The notes: a model not told the origin generated them from the letters alone. A DNA stretch of 64,000 nt from Mariannaea sp. PMI_226 (GCA_024336345.1 JANFOG010000001.1:2108001-2172000), one strand, 5' to 3'. Positions 11,745 through 23,976 are shown, counted from the first letter of the stretch. Made by a program: numbers and translations.

Positions 11745-14003
11745 ATGGCTGCATCTCTACAATTTGCAACCTTTACGTCTGAGATTGAGCTGCCGTTCTA
11801 CTCGGCGCTCTTCGGTTCCAAGCTCGACTATGATAAACTGGACGACTCCGCGCGTGGCGTGCTGGGCCTCTACGAGCCCCGTGTAGAGAGCCCTGAGTCC
11901 AGCTGTCGTATGCAAATTCTAGGCAATGCGCTTGCGAGCAACAAGTATGGTGCCTTTTTGATTTTGCGCATTCTATCGTTGACCACTGTAGAACTAATGA
12001 CCCCAGTCCGCCTCTTGGGACGATTAGGGCGGAGGGCATAATTAGGAACGTGAATACACTGGAGGATTTCAAGAACATGGACAAATCTGCCATGATCAAG
12101 ACCGCAGGCCGACAGGTTTGGTTCTTCTCCTCTATCATGCGGATTAGTAAATGGCTGACGGTTTTTAGATTTGGGATGCCATCAAAGACGGCAGTATCTA
12201 CTCGGTTCCTTCGCTCCTCTCTTCTTTTGTCATCCTTTCCTATGCCGATCTTAAGAAGTACAAGTTTACTTACTGGTTTGCTTTTCCCGCGCTTCACTCC
12301 GACCCAGTGTGGAAACGGTCTGGCCCAATCGAGCGCTTGACAGCTGACGAGAGTACTGCATTGGTCGACCGGGTTGGAACATGGAGATATGAGAAGGACT
12401 CTCGTGAGCATGGGTTCTTCCTTGCAAAGAAGGTGCGCGGTCAGGAGCCAGACAGCATCGACGATAGTGAAGTTGCTCAGAGGCTTCCCTATCGGTGGGA
12501 GGTTGGCTCATTACGAGACTTTGAGGACGGATTTTTCAGCCAAATCCCCGAAGAAGATCAATATGTGGCTTTCGTCGACCCTTCCACCTATCCGGAGGGC
12601 CCAGGATGGCCTTTGCGGAACTTTTTGGTGCTCATCCGACAACGATTCCGCCTTCAGAAAGTCAAGGTCATCTGTTTTCGAGATACCTGGGCTAGGAGGC
12701 ACGAGGCCAGAAGCATCATCCTCCCTATCAAGATGGATCCTGTCGAGAGTATGGAGTGTTCAGAAATGCCCAAGGTCACTGGGTGGGAGAGATCTCGGAA
12801 TGGTAAACTGCAAGCTCAGCAGGTCAACCTGGGCGAATACATGGATCCTACTAAACTTGCCGACAGCTCTGTTGATCTGAATCTGAAACTGATGAAATGG
12901 AGAATTGCTCCCAACCTGGATCTGGATAAGATTAAGAACACGAAGTGCTTGCTTCTAGGTGCCGGTACTCTGGGAAGCTATGTGTCAAGAAATTTGATGG
13001 GATGGGGAGTTCGAAAGATTACCTTTATCGACTACGGCAGAGTTTCGTTCTCCAACCCAGTCAGGCAGCCCTTGTTCGAGTTCAACGATTGTCTTGACGG
13101 TGGAAAGCCAAAAGCACCCCGTGCCGCTGAAGCACTCAAGGAGATCTATCCTGGCGTGGATAGTGAAGGCCATACATTATCCGTACCTATGCTTGGACAC
13201 CCCTATACCGATGAAGCAAAAACTCGTGCAGAATTTGAGAAGCTCGAGGCTCTCATCAACGAGCATGATGCTATCTTCTTGCTCATGGACTCTCGGGAAT
13301 CACGCTGGCTCCCGACTGTGATGGGCAAGGCTGCTGGAAAGATTGTCATGAACGCGGCACTGGGATTTGATTCTTACGTTGTAATGAGACACGGAAGCGA
13401 GGTCAAGGAAGATGGCCAAATGCCGCTCGGGTGTTACTTTTGCAATGATGTGGTTGCCCCCGCAGATGTGAGTCACCCCTTCCCCCAACTCCGGTTTGCG
13501 CAACCATGACTACAATACTGATATCTATGATGCAGTCTCAAAAAGATCAGACCTTGGACCAGCAATGTACAGTCACTCGACCTGGAGTTGCAGCGATCGC
13601 ATCAGCACTCCTAGTGGAACTCCTGGCGAGTGTACTGCAGCATCCTCTTGGCAAAGATGCACCGGCCCCGCAGCCATCTGCAGGAGTAATCCCTGAGAGA
13701 GATCCCCCGGACCATGCTCTTGGGTTGGTTCCACACCAAGTTAGAGGCTATGTATCTACTTTCCAGAATATTGTTATTCGGGGGCAGTCTTACGACTGTT
13801 GCAGTGCATGTAGCCCAAAGATTCTGGATGCATATCGCAAGAATGGGTGGGGCTTTGTCAAGCAGGCCCTGCAGGAGAAAGATTATGTGGCTGAGCTGTC
13901 TGGTCTGGCAGAAGTCCAGAGAAGAGCCGAGGAAATGGCGGAGGATGTGGATTGGGACGAGGAGGACGAGTTGGCGGATGAAGGCGAAGGAGAACTGATC
14001 TAA
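11745..14003 (+). CDS. atg7: Autophagy E1-like activating enzyme Atg7
   Basis: Four exons (11745-11944, 12007-12115, 12169-13467, 13536-14003) joined at GT-AG introns of 62, 53 and 68 nt give 691 residues, the usual fungal length. The N-terminal domain (about 1-300) recruits Atg3/Atg10. The C-terminal adenylation domain has the nucleotide-binding GAGTLG at 367-372, the zinc-binding cysteine pair CYFC and a second pair CSAC, and the catalytic cysteine C547 in QQCTVTRPG. The acidic C-terminus ([16 protein letters not shown]) matches the Atg8-binding tail of the family. It activates Atg8 and Atg12 for conjugation in the cytoplasm. The splice positions restore conserved [20 protein letters not shown] and [13 protein letters not shown], confirming the model. 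Confidence 0.96.
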
Positions 14004-15776
14004 CAACACATATCTATGACCTGGGAGATACGGAGAGGAGGAGTATGCTAGGGTTTCGTGGTGTCAATTCTCTTTGCGTTGGGAGGGACGGGTAGGATAG
14101 AATTGGCGTTTCGCTTTGGGTCGTTTTTCGATTTCACTGATTCTATATTTCGGTGTTTAGAAGATGTTCTAGAGCATTCACTTCGAGTGTATGGTTTCGT
14201 CAGGCCCAATGCCATCACATTGCAGATCCATGACTTTCCCTGGGCTGTGGCCGTGAAGTAGCGGAATCTTGGTCACTAATTGAATACCTTACTTCATTCG
14301 CAAACCCAGCCATAACCTTCGTATTGGATCAGGTAATGTCTGCCTATGCCTATGTCATTGTAGCTACCCGGGTACCTATGGTAACTTGTGACCAACTTTC
14401 AGGGGCTTTTTCTCCTTTCTTTTTCTTTTTTCCAGATATGGAGAGGTCCCTGTGATGTTTCAAGCGTCTCGGGACCTGCAAATCCGAGTTTGGCTCTATA
14501 GTAACTATCCAGCAACCAAAGTTTGAGGATTTAGTAAATAACCAAAACAGGGTCAGTTGGGAAAGCTATTTCGACGCTGGGCTGCGGCATCAGTTTGCAT
14601 TCCTAGTCACGATGACTTGATCATCGTTGTTTAATTGTAAACAACCAAAGTCCCGGACCTTAGGGTAAGTAAGGGACTTTGCAGAAAAGGATTTGTTAGA
14701 GTTATTTGATTCCCTAGGAACATGATGTTAATCTTGATACCCTTCCCCTGTCAACCTTGTGCAGTAGGGGCTGGACGTCGTGGGCATGATAAAGAGGAGC
14801 TACTAATCGGTACTCCGTATAGAAGATAAGTATACTATGATATGATGCAGCTATTTAGAGTTAGCGAGATAGTCAGCTTAGGGTTCATCTGTGATCTTTC
14901 GATCCAAAGGTAAGCATGGCGCCATGTTCTTATTTTCAAATGCATAGACACCGAATCGAAAGATCCAGGCCAAGAAAGAACTTTTGTAACTATGGCTCAG
15001 GTTTGCGGTTCTGCCAACTGATACTTTATGAGCAAGGATATTGATGACTGTTGGCATTTAGCGTCGAAGACACCGGCAGTTGTTCGCCAATGAAACGCTA
15101 TGGACTGGGATATGCTGCTCAGCTCATGTGCCGAGAGGAGTAAGTGGATCATCATATCAGATTTCCACGAGATCAGGCAAACTAATTAATTATTACTTTT
15201 GAAAATACATCATGTTCGTGAGGCAACCACTGATTGACACAATAAGAGACTGTTCATATTTTTTTTTTGGCGGTCCACCGTGAGGTGAACAAGAGTGAAT
15301 GAATGGGTATAATGTTGGATTGACGGGTATCGAATAATTACTAAAAGCAGTCCAGCGCGACGTTTGCCTTCCGAAGCCAATCCAATACGTTCCTCCAAAC
15401 TTCATGCTGCCAAAGGAAAGTAATAATTGTATAATGCAACAACTGAAAAAAAAAAGGAAAAAGGTCGTGAGCGTCTCAGTGTCGAGACCGAGGCTAGCGA
15501 GGCCCATGTCTCATGGTCAACTGCGGGCAAAGGAAAGCGAGAGCCTTCCGCCTTTTATATCGGGATACTCGGCGAAAGCAATGTCTTGGCCTCTTGGCAC
15601 CGAAACGTAAGTTCGCTCAGCAAAGGGGAGGTTTTTGGGAGGGGCTGGGCCATCGTAACAATAACTGGTGACGGGTGGACTGGTCCGAGGTGGCTTGCTC
15701 CGAAGTGGGCTTGCTTCCCATGAGGGCCGCTTGTATGCCCGCATGCGGCCGTCAGGTCGTCAAAGCGTGTGTTGGC
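14004..15776. other. Intergenic, convergent ATG7 / PMP3
   Basis: Two convergent 3' ends flank about 1.8 kb of AT-rich sequence. I see no supported gene; open frames are short and lack codon bias. The 3' UTRs of both neighbours must lie at the edges. Confidence 0.5.
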
Positions 15777-16312
15777 TTAATATTTCAAAATAATGTACAG
15801 CGCGTGGATGATGCCAGGAAGGTAACCTGTCCAGTGTGTTAATACTCATTGGAACTTTCGATAGCTATTGCTATTATTGGAGTGTCTAGAGTGGTGGAGT
15901 TGGGAGTCCGAAGCTCCCGGAGCTCCCGGAGCCACAACCGGAGCCGGACAAAGGGCTGAGATATTGGAACTTACCCAGAATAGTGAGTAGAACGTTGATG
16001 CAGAAGTCGGCGCCACAACCTCGCTCGAGGAAGACACCAAGAGGAGGGAGAATGACGGCAAGAATAATCTTGCAAATATCGCTTCATGATCGTTAGCACC
16101 TCGTATGTCCCAGAAGAAAGAACCTCAAGCATGAAGCTGACAAGGGGCACAAAATGTAACGGCTAATGGTGGTGCATGCACTTCAATGCATACAGCACAT
16201 CAAACACCAACCGCTGACCAATGCTGCAGTGTACTTTTCGCATTGTGGTCAAGCCGAGCAAGTGAAGCAAGCGTCACATGAGAGTAAGAGCTTACCTAGC
16301 TGTGAAAGGCAT
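15777..16312 (-). CDS. PMP3: Plasma membrane proteolipid 3 (PMP3/UPF0057 family)
   Basis: Three exons on the minus strand, 16312-16296 (17 nt), 16081-15975 (107 nt) and 15826-15777 (50 nt), total exactly 58 codons and give a 57-residue protein beginning MPFTASDICKIILAVILPPL and ending in PGIIHALYIILKY. Introns are 214 and 148 nt with GTAAG donors and AG acceptors. The sequence carries the family hallmarks: two transmembrane helices, the PPLGVFLERGC loop, and the DFCINVLLTILGYLPG motif. The family lines the plasma membrane and limits non-specific cation uptake; it is stress- and salt-induced in yeast and plants. A TATATAAG lies at 16488-16481 on the coding strand, and C4T stress-element-like tracts occur upstream near 16460 and 16632. 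No single exon is long enough to be noticed alone. Confidence 0.95.
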
Positions 16313-18366
16313 GTTGGTAGGTCAACGGAGAGTACTGCTTTAAAGCGAGAGAAAGCTTGAGTGTGTTGGTAGAGTAGGTGAAATGTCTCAAGTGGTGACA
16401 CAGATTCTTGGAATATGTAAGGGGGATGGCAGAGAAAGAATAGAGTCAATTCTGGAGGAGGGGGGAAGGCAATTCATCTTCTTATATAATTACGGCGCCT
16501 TCGGGATCTCACAGTTGCCAAGTCATCTGCGTCGATGCACCCCCCAAATCACTTCCCCTTATCACCAAGTACCACAAACTTCCAAGCTTGTTCATTCCAG
16601 GGCAGCGGCAGCACCAGCGAAAGACTGGAGGCCCCCCCCTTAGACGCCCCTTGCCTGTTCTGAGATGAGTGGTCGCCGTCACCGCCGCCGCCGTCACTGC
16701 CTTCGTCAGCTCGTACTATAGAGTCCCTTCCTGTCAGTGTTAGCTGCTGCTGCTTGACGCCTAGCCCTGCTGCTTGAGCGACTGCGTCATCGACTTTTTT
16801 TCATTTGGGGAGCAGGACGGGGCGGGTGTGTGGGAACAGCCAATATGTACAGTTAGGTATGCATGTATGGAGAACCCACTAATACGTGTAAGTAGGGCTG
16901 GGTACGGAAAAGGTAATTACGTAGGTACCTTAGGTAGTCTACAGTGTAAGGCTATTCTATTCTTGTTTCCCTGCTGGGAATTACAAGGTAAGAGGCCTCA
17001 CGGCGACTACCCTGCTTCGACCAACTTCCAGCATCTCTTGTTTTATCCTTGAGGGGCGTGGGTCAGAGGAGGGGTGTGGGCGAGGAATTGAACCCATGGT
17101 TGCAGATTTCGGACACTTTAATCACGGTTCAAAGGCAAGGTTAAAAAAAAAAAGGGAGCCTGTGTGGCACGGGAATGGCAATTGCAATGCCAATGGGAAA
17201 GGAAGCTCCCCTACCTGGAGCTTGCGCAGCAACGGAGGGCAATAGATGGCAGTAGAGAACAATAGAGGGGGGGTGGTCTAAGCCAAGAAGCTTTGATGAC
17301 GTAGTAAGGTCGAAAAGGGTAACCAATGACACACACATGCCGCTGGTTTCACAGAGGAGAGTGGAAACTTGTGGCAAGCTGTGGGTCTGGTGCGCCACGA
17401 TCGTGACGATGCCCACGTCTAAACAGGGCAAGAAAACACGGCCCAGGCCGTCGCAATCGCAAAACTTGGATACCTGCTGCGCCATATGTGGCTCAGCACT
17501 CATCATTGAATCTGAAAAGGATCAGGCGCATCAGATTCCAATTGTTGCTTCGATGCTTCTATGCTTCTATGCATCAGTACATCATCCCATTATCCCTGAT
17601 CTGCGTCAAAGCGACCTCATGAAGGCGGGGGATGTATGTAGTTGATTCATAGTGACTCTTGATTCTGTGGCGGGCTAGTTCTTCTGATCATTCACTAATT
17701 ATTGTCTCGGCATATTCTTTAGTCATCCAGTCAATGGTTCGCGATGCGCTCGCGAACCTGTTGGCCCCTCGCCATGCCGGATCTGCCGGCATCTGCTGGC
17801 GGTGAAGCAAGGCATCACGTTGCTGCTGAGACAAGTATTAACCTGCATATATGCAATGAGTGGAGGACAGGGGCCAAGTATGGACAAATGTTTGCTGACG
17901 AAAATCCTCACTGCACAAGAAATGCCAAGGCTATGAGGCATCCCACATGGCTCTTGTCACAGGACCCTCAAGTTTTCATGTTGTTCCGTCATTGTTATCC
18001 ATGCTTGTACATCCCCTGGACCCATGTTTTTTCAACCGCCAACAATAGTAACAACAGGGCTGGGTAAATGTTTTGCGGAACGCGCAAAGCATTATATGGC
18101 GGACTAAACGCACAATGTTTGACACGGTAATAATATCAGATATAATTGTTTTTATTTCTTTTTTCTTGTTTATGTTTACTTATGACTCAAATCCGCCAGC
18201 TCGGATACATCAAACTACATAGTTCTGTTGACGTAGCAAGATAGTGGTATCTTGGGTGGTGCACGGGTACACCATTGGTTCAGCTCAAGATTGCAGCCTC
18301 TGATAAGGTATAAAATGTATAAAAGGTCCTCTCTCCTTGACCTAGTCATCATCCAACATCCAGTAG
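16313..18366. other. Intergenic, PMP3 promoter and 3' flank of GPI11
   Basis: About 2 kb without a supported gene. The proximal part is the PMP3 promoter. An AGGTACCT palindrome is at 16923-16930, and two neighbouring perfect hairpins lie at 17736-17792 (listed separately). Open frames of about 100 codons at 17141-17506 and 17744-18067 show no domain or codon bias. Confidence 0.5.
17736..17801. other. Two adjacent perfect inverted repeats, possible structured RNA
   Basis: The first hairpin is GGTTCGCGA, five bases, then its exact reverse complement (17736-17758). Fifteen bases later ATGCCGG, five bases, then CCGGCAT form the second (17774-17792), whose stem can be extended by CGCC at 17770-17773 with GGCG at 17798-17801 across a small bulge. 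The two GC-rich stems stand out from AT-rich surroundings. No known RNA family is recognised and transcription is not shown. Confidence 0.45.
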
Positions 18367-19181
18367 CTACTCCTCTTTCGGTCCAATAGTGATCGCCCAT
18401 CGCTTGCCGTAGAACAAAGCACCCAAGACCTTGGTTCCAACCAGGTATCCCAAGTAAGTGCCAACCACAATTGTAACCGGCCATTTCTGCCAATCGCGGT
18501 CCCAGTCGAGAGGGATGGGTACGGCTCCGAGCCACGCGCCGACAACGGCACCGATCAAACCACCGAAAGTCGAGTCGAGAGGAGCCGATGCCCCGAGAAC
18601 TGCCTGCAGTGCCTCGGTGTCGATACCTCGAACGTAGAAGATAGGGAAAACAGCAAGGATAGCGAAGTGCGCACAGCAAAGGATGGTATGAGAGCTATGG
18701 GTGAGGAATGGCGCGCCGAATAGGACGAAGAGAAGGTGAAGAATAGGGATAACGATCGTGGTTAGCAGGAGGGAGAGGACAGCGGCCTGCGGACGAATCG
18801 TTAGTCTCTTTCTAATTGGGAACTCCATTTGTTCTGTCATGGACCTACCGTCAAGGCATTGGGGCTGCCATCCCCCTTCTTCTTATCCCCCCCAAGACGA
18901 GCCTTCTTTGGCGTCTTCACACCTTGAGAGCCGGCTACCGGAAGACACAGCACGGCGTAGGCGACCTGAATCGACGCGACAATAGGTAGGGCTATTTGAA
19001 GTGTCGAAACCGGATCGGCCACCAAAGCGTTGAATCGCCAATAGAACAGTCCCGCGAGCAACAACGGATGCGCAATCGCAACAGGAACCGCGGCTGGGTT
19101 GTTCAAGAGCGGAACCACGGGGACGGCAGCCTTGGAGGTAGGTGTTTGGGCAGAGGCGCCCTTTGTCAATGTCGTAGACAT
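18367..19181 (-). CDS. GPI11: GPI-anchor biosynthesis protein GPI11 (PIG-F family)
   Basis: Two exons (19181-18849 and 18786-18367; 62-nt intron) encode 250 residues. The product is an integral membrane protein with several hydrophobic helices, for example [33 protein letters not shown] and the final glycine-rich pair around [20 protein letters not shown]. The motif [12 protein letters not shown] followed by GYLVG is the signature of the PIG-F/GPI11 family. In the ER this protein partners GPI13/GPI7-type ethanolamine phosphate transferases to add phosphoethanolamine to the GPI precursor. A lysine-rich loop ([15 protein letters not shown]) separates the N-terminal helices from the rest. A CACGTG lies about 150 bp upstream near 19333. 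Confidence 0.93.
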
Positions 19182-21087
19182 GTTGACAGAGTCAAACGTA
19201 CGACAATGGCGTCGATACGGCGGCGCGGACTTGTGTTGACTCGTCGCGGTTCTTTGGAGAAATCTCGCCTCCTACCCTTATGGGTCCAATTGACAGCTTT
19301 GGTGCTAAGCTGAGGAGCCTACCATGAGACCCACGTGAGTAGTCACATGACTACGAAAACAATCCTCAAGTAGGCCTCGAGTCTCTTTGGGCCAAGCTCA
19401 TGTTACCCTCCCTGAAGTTCACGATAAATATGAAGAACAAGAAGATTAAAGTATATATATTTTTTTTGGATACTCATACACAAATATGAAAGAAGGTCCT
19501 GCAACGCGGTAGGATACCGCTGAGAGCCTGTAGTTGTTTTAAGTGGGACATACAGCTGTTGTGATCCAGCAATACCCAAGTTCAAGGTAACAAGATTGCT
19601 GAACTACATTAAGTGATTGCCTGGTCCGATGGCGGACTAATTTGAAAGTATTAAGGCCAAGCGAAAATCGTTTATCGTCCTATAATAACGGGTTGGAAAT
19701 GTGTAGAGGATGATTCCCTCAAGTTATACCAAGTTGGAATGTTGAGCGAAACGGTAATAGGCGATAGTAGCAGAACAATCAGTAGGCACATAGGGACTCT
19801 CCTTTCTGTTTATTGATACCAAGTTGAGCTGCTGAAATAGGTTACAAAGCTCTTACTTCTGGTTATATTGTGGGGAGAAACAAGTAAAATGTAGAAGAAG
19901 ATTCATAAAGCCTGGGACGAATATTTTCAAATGAAACAGTATCTCCTAAGTACGTACAAATTGGGTTTATCAAAATCGATCTAGGCTGTATGTGGTATTA
20001 TAGCACTGACTGAGACAGGCCTGCTGTTATCACTTGTAGTAAAGCTTTCTAATTATAACAAAATGGGAAACTCGACTGCATCGAGAACCGGAATAATTGG
20101 AAAACACGATCTAGATGCGGGCTGTCAGATGTCAGATCGAGCATCGAGAACCCGGCAGACGTCTGACGACTGTGGTGTGTCCTCGAACTGCCGATGTGGC
20201 TTCGTCCATTTGGGAGTCAATCTCGTCTCATGGTCGTATCCGGCCGAGAATAAGCCACCATCCGCCATGGCCGCACTGGCCGCACCGCTCCCCCGCAGAG
20301 TGCCGCAGGAATTTTTTTTTACCTTCAAATGATTCTTGTGATGAAGTTTACTGAGTCTGACTTGACTGGCCAATTCCTCAAGATCCCGGGAGAAACAGGA
20401 TGGGCTTGTGATTCGCTGCCTGGGATCGGGCCTGGTTGGTCCATCCTCAGCCGGCGACCTTGAGCCAATCACGAGACCCGCCGGCCGCCGCCGAACGGAG
20501 CAGAATGGCACCACGTCCGGGCCCGTTGAGCTCAGAATCGACCCATCGACCTCCGCGACGTGGTACAAGCACTGTCCAGACACGGTGCTTACTTTTGGCA
20601 AATGAATGCCTCCCATTGGTTGCCATGGCTTCGGGGACCCCTCTCACATCCAGAAACGGCTCCAGTACGCTGGTAGGGTGGCATGATGCTCTCGACAGAG
20701 CATCAAATCTGACCACAATGGCCATGGTCGGTTCAAGGGACGCTGGTAACTTTCCGTTCCAGTTGTCATCCCGGCTCAAATTCGCAAATCCTTGACGAAC
20801 GGAACCTCCAATTCGGCTCAATCATGTTCTTTATAAAAAACTGTCCTGTCTTCCCCTCACCAGTCAGGTCTTCTTTCAACAGCTTCAAAGCAACACAATC
20901 AATAACAACTCTCCACTCCGACCAATAACTCAAACACCCCTCTATCCGATTCATCTCTGCGAGTGTATTATCCTCGGTTTTCCAAAGGAGTTCAATTGAG
21001 TCAATTTAATTTTCTGTAATAAAAGCAATTACGAGAAATCACCACTTATACCACTTTTCAATCACCACTACACCACTCATACTCAAA
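19182..21087. other. Intergenic, divergent promoters of GPI11 and the 87-residue gene
   Basis: No gene is supported. The stretch 20050-20800 is markedly GC-richer than its flanks and contains CCAAT/ATTGG boxes near 20464 and 20614, consistent with a HAP-type promoter. A TATAAAA sequence at 20832-20838 sits about 250 bp before the start codon of the next gene, followed by a pyrimidine- and CA-rich leader. Long minus-strand frames over the GC-rich part look like composition artefacts. Confidence 0.5.
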
Positions 21088-21416
21088 ATGTCCGCTCCCA
21101 TCGTCGCTCGCATTGGTGCCCGCGCCATCCAGCGCCGCCAGTTTTCTCTCCTCAGCGCCATGCGAACTGTTGGCCGCTCTATGGAGGCTCACCCCTTTGA
21201 GCGTCTTCCCGTTACTCAGAAGCCCGCTCCTGGCGATTACGCAAAGATGTTCAAGCGAGCTGGAGGCCAGATGCTCCTGTAAGTTACATTTATAAAATAT
21301 TGGTTTGCACAAAGGGATGATCGGCTGATTTAAATCCTTCTAGGTTCTTCCCCGGCTTCGCTGTCATCCTCGGTTGGCCTCTCGCTGCCCAGTGGGCTTT
21401 CGACGGTACCCTCTAA
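21088..21416 (+). CDS. Small probable mitochondrial inner-membrane protein
   Basis: Two exons (21088-21278 and 21344-21416; 65-nt intron with GTAAGT donor and CTAG acceptor) encode 87 residues. The N-terminus (MSAPIVARIGARAIQRRQFS) is rich in Arg, Ala and Ser and lacks acidic residues, the look of a mitochondrial presequence. The C-terminal third, MLLFFPGFAVILGWPLAAQW, is one transmembrane helix. Size and layout match small accessory subunits of respiratory complexes, and strong C-ending codon bias plus CCAAT and TATA elements suggest high expression. I do not recognise the family, so the complex is not assigned. Confidence 0.75.
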
Positions 21417-21873
21417 ACGATGGGCGTCCTCTCCAAACATTTCACATTACGAAAGTTGATTTCAATCGAGCGAGTCTCGGGAACGGATAAGTCGTTGTTG
21501 GGAAACAGAGGCCATTGGCTATCTGATGTGCCATCTCGATGGCTTGTCCGCTCATGACAGTGCATTGCACTTGTAAATAGCATTGGGAGGCGTTGAGGTA
21601 CTATGTATATAAATATATGCAAGAGCATAGTTGCTTTATATGATAAATCTAGAGAAGATTTTATAATTTCATTTGTTAATCACATCGAATTTTGTATCTG
21701 TACATCCATGATGCACTGCTCTGGCCCCGAATTACCCGACCTTTCTCCCTTGAAGAAGATCGTTCAAAGAAAATTTTGCTTCAAAGATTATCACTTAGAA
21801 GGTTACGATGAGACTAAGCTAATTAATTCCCGAGGGAATGTTTAAAATATTGATTGATACTCTCATACAAATA
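21417..21873. other. Convergent 3' UTR region
   Basis: About 460 bp between two convergent stop codons. It is AT-rich, holds no supported gene and should contain both polyadenylation sites. Confidence 0.55.
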
Positions 21874-22812
21874 TTAGCGATAGTACGCCCTTGCTTGTTT
21901 GGCCGACGCTTCTCTAGCTTGCTCCTCTCCATCTTTAGTCTGCTGATCTGTCTGTGTACCAGGCTGTGGAACGACTTCATTCTCCCGATTGCTGTTAAGA
22001 ACCCGTTCTCTCGGTGACCGATCCTCTTCGCTCCCTTGCTGTGTTGGAGATTTGGAGCTTCCCTTCCTCCCTCTCCTCAGGAAATAACCTACGATGAAGG
22101 CCAGGCCAAACACTGCACCTATACCAACTCCGGTCCCGACAGCTATTTTCCATACATTGGTAATGCCTCTTCCAGTAGTCTCTCCTTGTTCTTCTCGGAG
22201 GTATATACGAGATTTGCTGTTGACGATGAAGAACTGATCTGAGACGACCTCTGGCTTTGAGGGACTCTCGGGCTGAGAAAGCTTGATGATGTTTGGCAGA
22301 CTGGAAGTTTGACTCAACGCTCGATAAGCGATTATCCCAATGTCGGCCGCAACAATTTCAGCTAGCCCTTCAAAGGAAAACTCGAATGAGGCTTCTCTAC
22401 TTGTGAAATCTGATGATGTTAATTAGCAATGGGAACACCCTTTACAGAATACACAGGGAGGCATACTCCTTGACCAACAATGTCTGTTCTCACTGTCACC
22501 GAACTCCCATTCTAACAGGATGGGGTAAGAAATGTCCGCTTTGGCCCATGTTAAACAGTAGACGTTTTCCCAAAAGACTGTAGCAGAATTGATATTCCCT
22601 TTGCGGTTGCTATTCCACATATACGTCTCGGTAGGGGATAAAAGGCCTCCCGAGGGGTCCCTGCTTGAGGTGCACGACTTGAAAGAGCTGACGCATATGT
22701 GGTTAAAGTTTTGACATTGCCATCGGCTATTTGCTAACGCCAACGCGTTGCCTCTGCCAAGAAATGTGGTCGCAAGAAGGATAGCGACGAGCCCGAATAA
22801 GTTCTTAGCCAT
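21874..22812 (-). CDS. Orphan secreted/single-pass membrane protein
   Basis: Two exons (22812-22467 and 22409-21874; 57-nt intron with GTATGC donor and a CTAAT branch point) encode 293 residues. An N-terminal signal peptide (LFGLVAILLATTFLGRGNAL) is followed by a cysteine- and tryptophan-containing ectodomain (about 27-190), a transmembrane helix (IAVGTGVGIGAVFGLAFIVG) and a short basic then Glu/Gln-rich cytosolic tail ending in KQARAYYR. This resembles many fungal surface proteins with a Mid2-like layout, but I do not recognise the ectodomain. Neighbours give no functional clue. The codon use is less biased than in the housekeeping genes nearby, which fits a lineage-specific, weakly expressed gene. 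Confidence 0.72.
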
Positions 22813-23976
22813 CAGCTCGACGGTGGGAGCATGTCTCGGTGAAATTTCAATTCGAAAGTAGCCAGCGTCCCTTTTGCGAAGACCTGACTTTTCAGTGTTG
22901 GGAATACCCTCCTCCCTATACTAGAGTGAGAATTTGCATGCTAAGACATTCTGGGAAGACTAGGCCCCTGCGTGTCATGTTTTTTTTATAGTGAATGCAA
23001 ACCGAATGGTGGAAATTTCGGCGACTACTCGATTCAGCTTGAATTGGAGCATCACGTTTGGGCCATGTAACATTAGGCTGAATACGGAGAAGCTGGTAAC
23101 CAAACGTCAAACGTGCTTTGAGCAGTCATCTTATGACTTGGGATAACAGAATAGCAGTTCTTCTCTTACTGCATTAGCATTCAGTTTCAAGGCTGACTGA
23201 ATTTTATCCTTTACAGCACGTTCTCAAGTCGTGAGTTTAAGATGAAACGCATCGTGATAAATGATGTCTGGATGGGCAGAGTACAAATGGTTGAGCATGG
23301 GTTATCGGCTCCTAGTGCGCTGGAAGTCTTCTGCTTCGATCTAACGAATTGCTCAACCACCCTGTGCTAGAGTTATAAATGCATTACTATCGATAATGGC
23401 TGACGAGGTACGATTTCTCGGGCTGAAATTTCTAAGGTGACGCTTGGCCAAGAAACTGCGTCTCTCATTTTTTTTTTCACAGGCATTTTCGATGTAACGA
23501 TGGGCTTCTCAACAGACTTGTACAGACAAATCTAAGAAGCAAAAATCTCCAAATTGAGTAATTGATCGCTATCAACGAGAAAAATAATCTCATCAGTATG
23601 TTTCTCGCGAGGCAAATATGCACACACAAGGATAAAAAGAATAAGAACCATTAGGCTTTCCACTGCGAATGGTCGTTTTGATCACTTAGGCAGTTCTTTA
23701 TGTGAGGACTGGTCCTGGGGTGAGAAGCTAAATTTCTATACCAGAACAAAAACTGACTTTACAAGCATCAAACGCCACCAATATATAATAGCCTAATCTT
23801 TACATTTTACATCCTTTATTAATATATACCTCTTCCCATATGTGCTGATTCACGCCACCAAGTTGGATTAGGCAGATGCCGTAAAATGCATCACGTGAAC
23901 ACGCTTCACAAAGCTTGACCTGTCGGCGCGTTCCAAAAGGCGCGGCGCGTCACAGCTCAACCCCCACCACCACCAA
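22813..23976. other. Divergent promoter region of the orphan membrane protein and SNF2 genes
   Basis: No gene is supported. Close to the SNF2-family start there is a CACGTG at 23892-23897 and a run of GCGC-rich motifs at about 23926-23951 reminiscent of cell-cycle or DNA-damage elements, but the latter is only suggestive. Confidence 0.45.

Noticed and set aside
17060..17140. A B-box-like GGTTCAATTCC on the minus strand near 17083
   Set aside because: The flanking bases do not form a T stem and no acceptor or anticodon arm can be folded upstream, so it is not a tRNA.
20125..20821. Long minus-strand frames in the GC-rich stretch before the 87-residue gene
   Set aside because: They coincide with a CCAAT-bearing promoter region, overlap plus-strand frames and have no protein-like motif.
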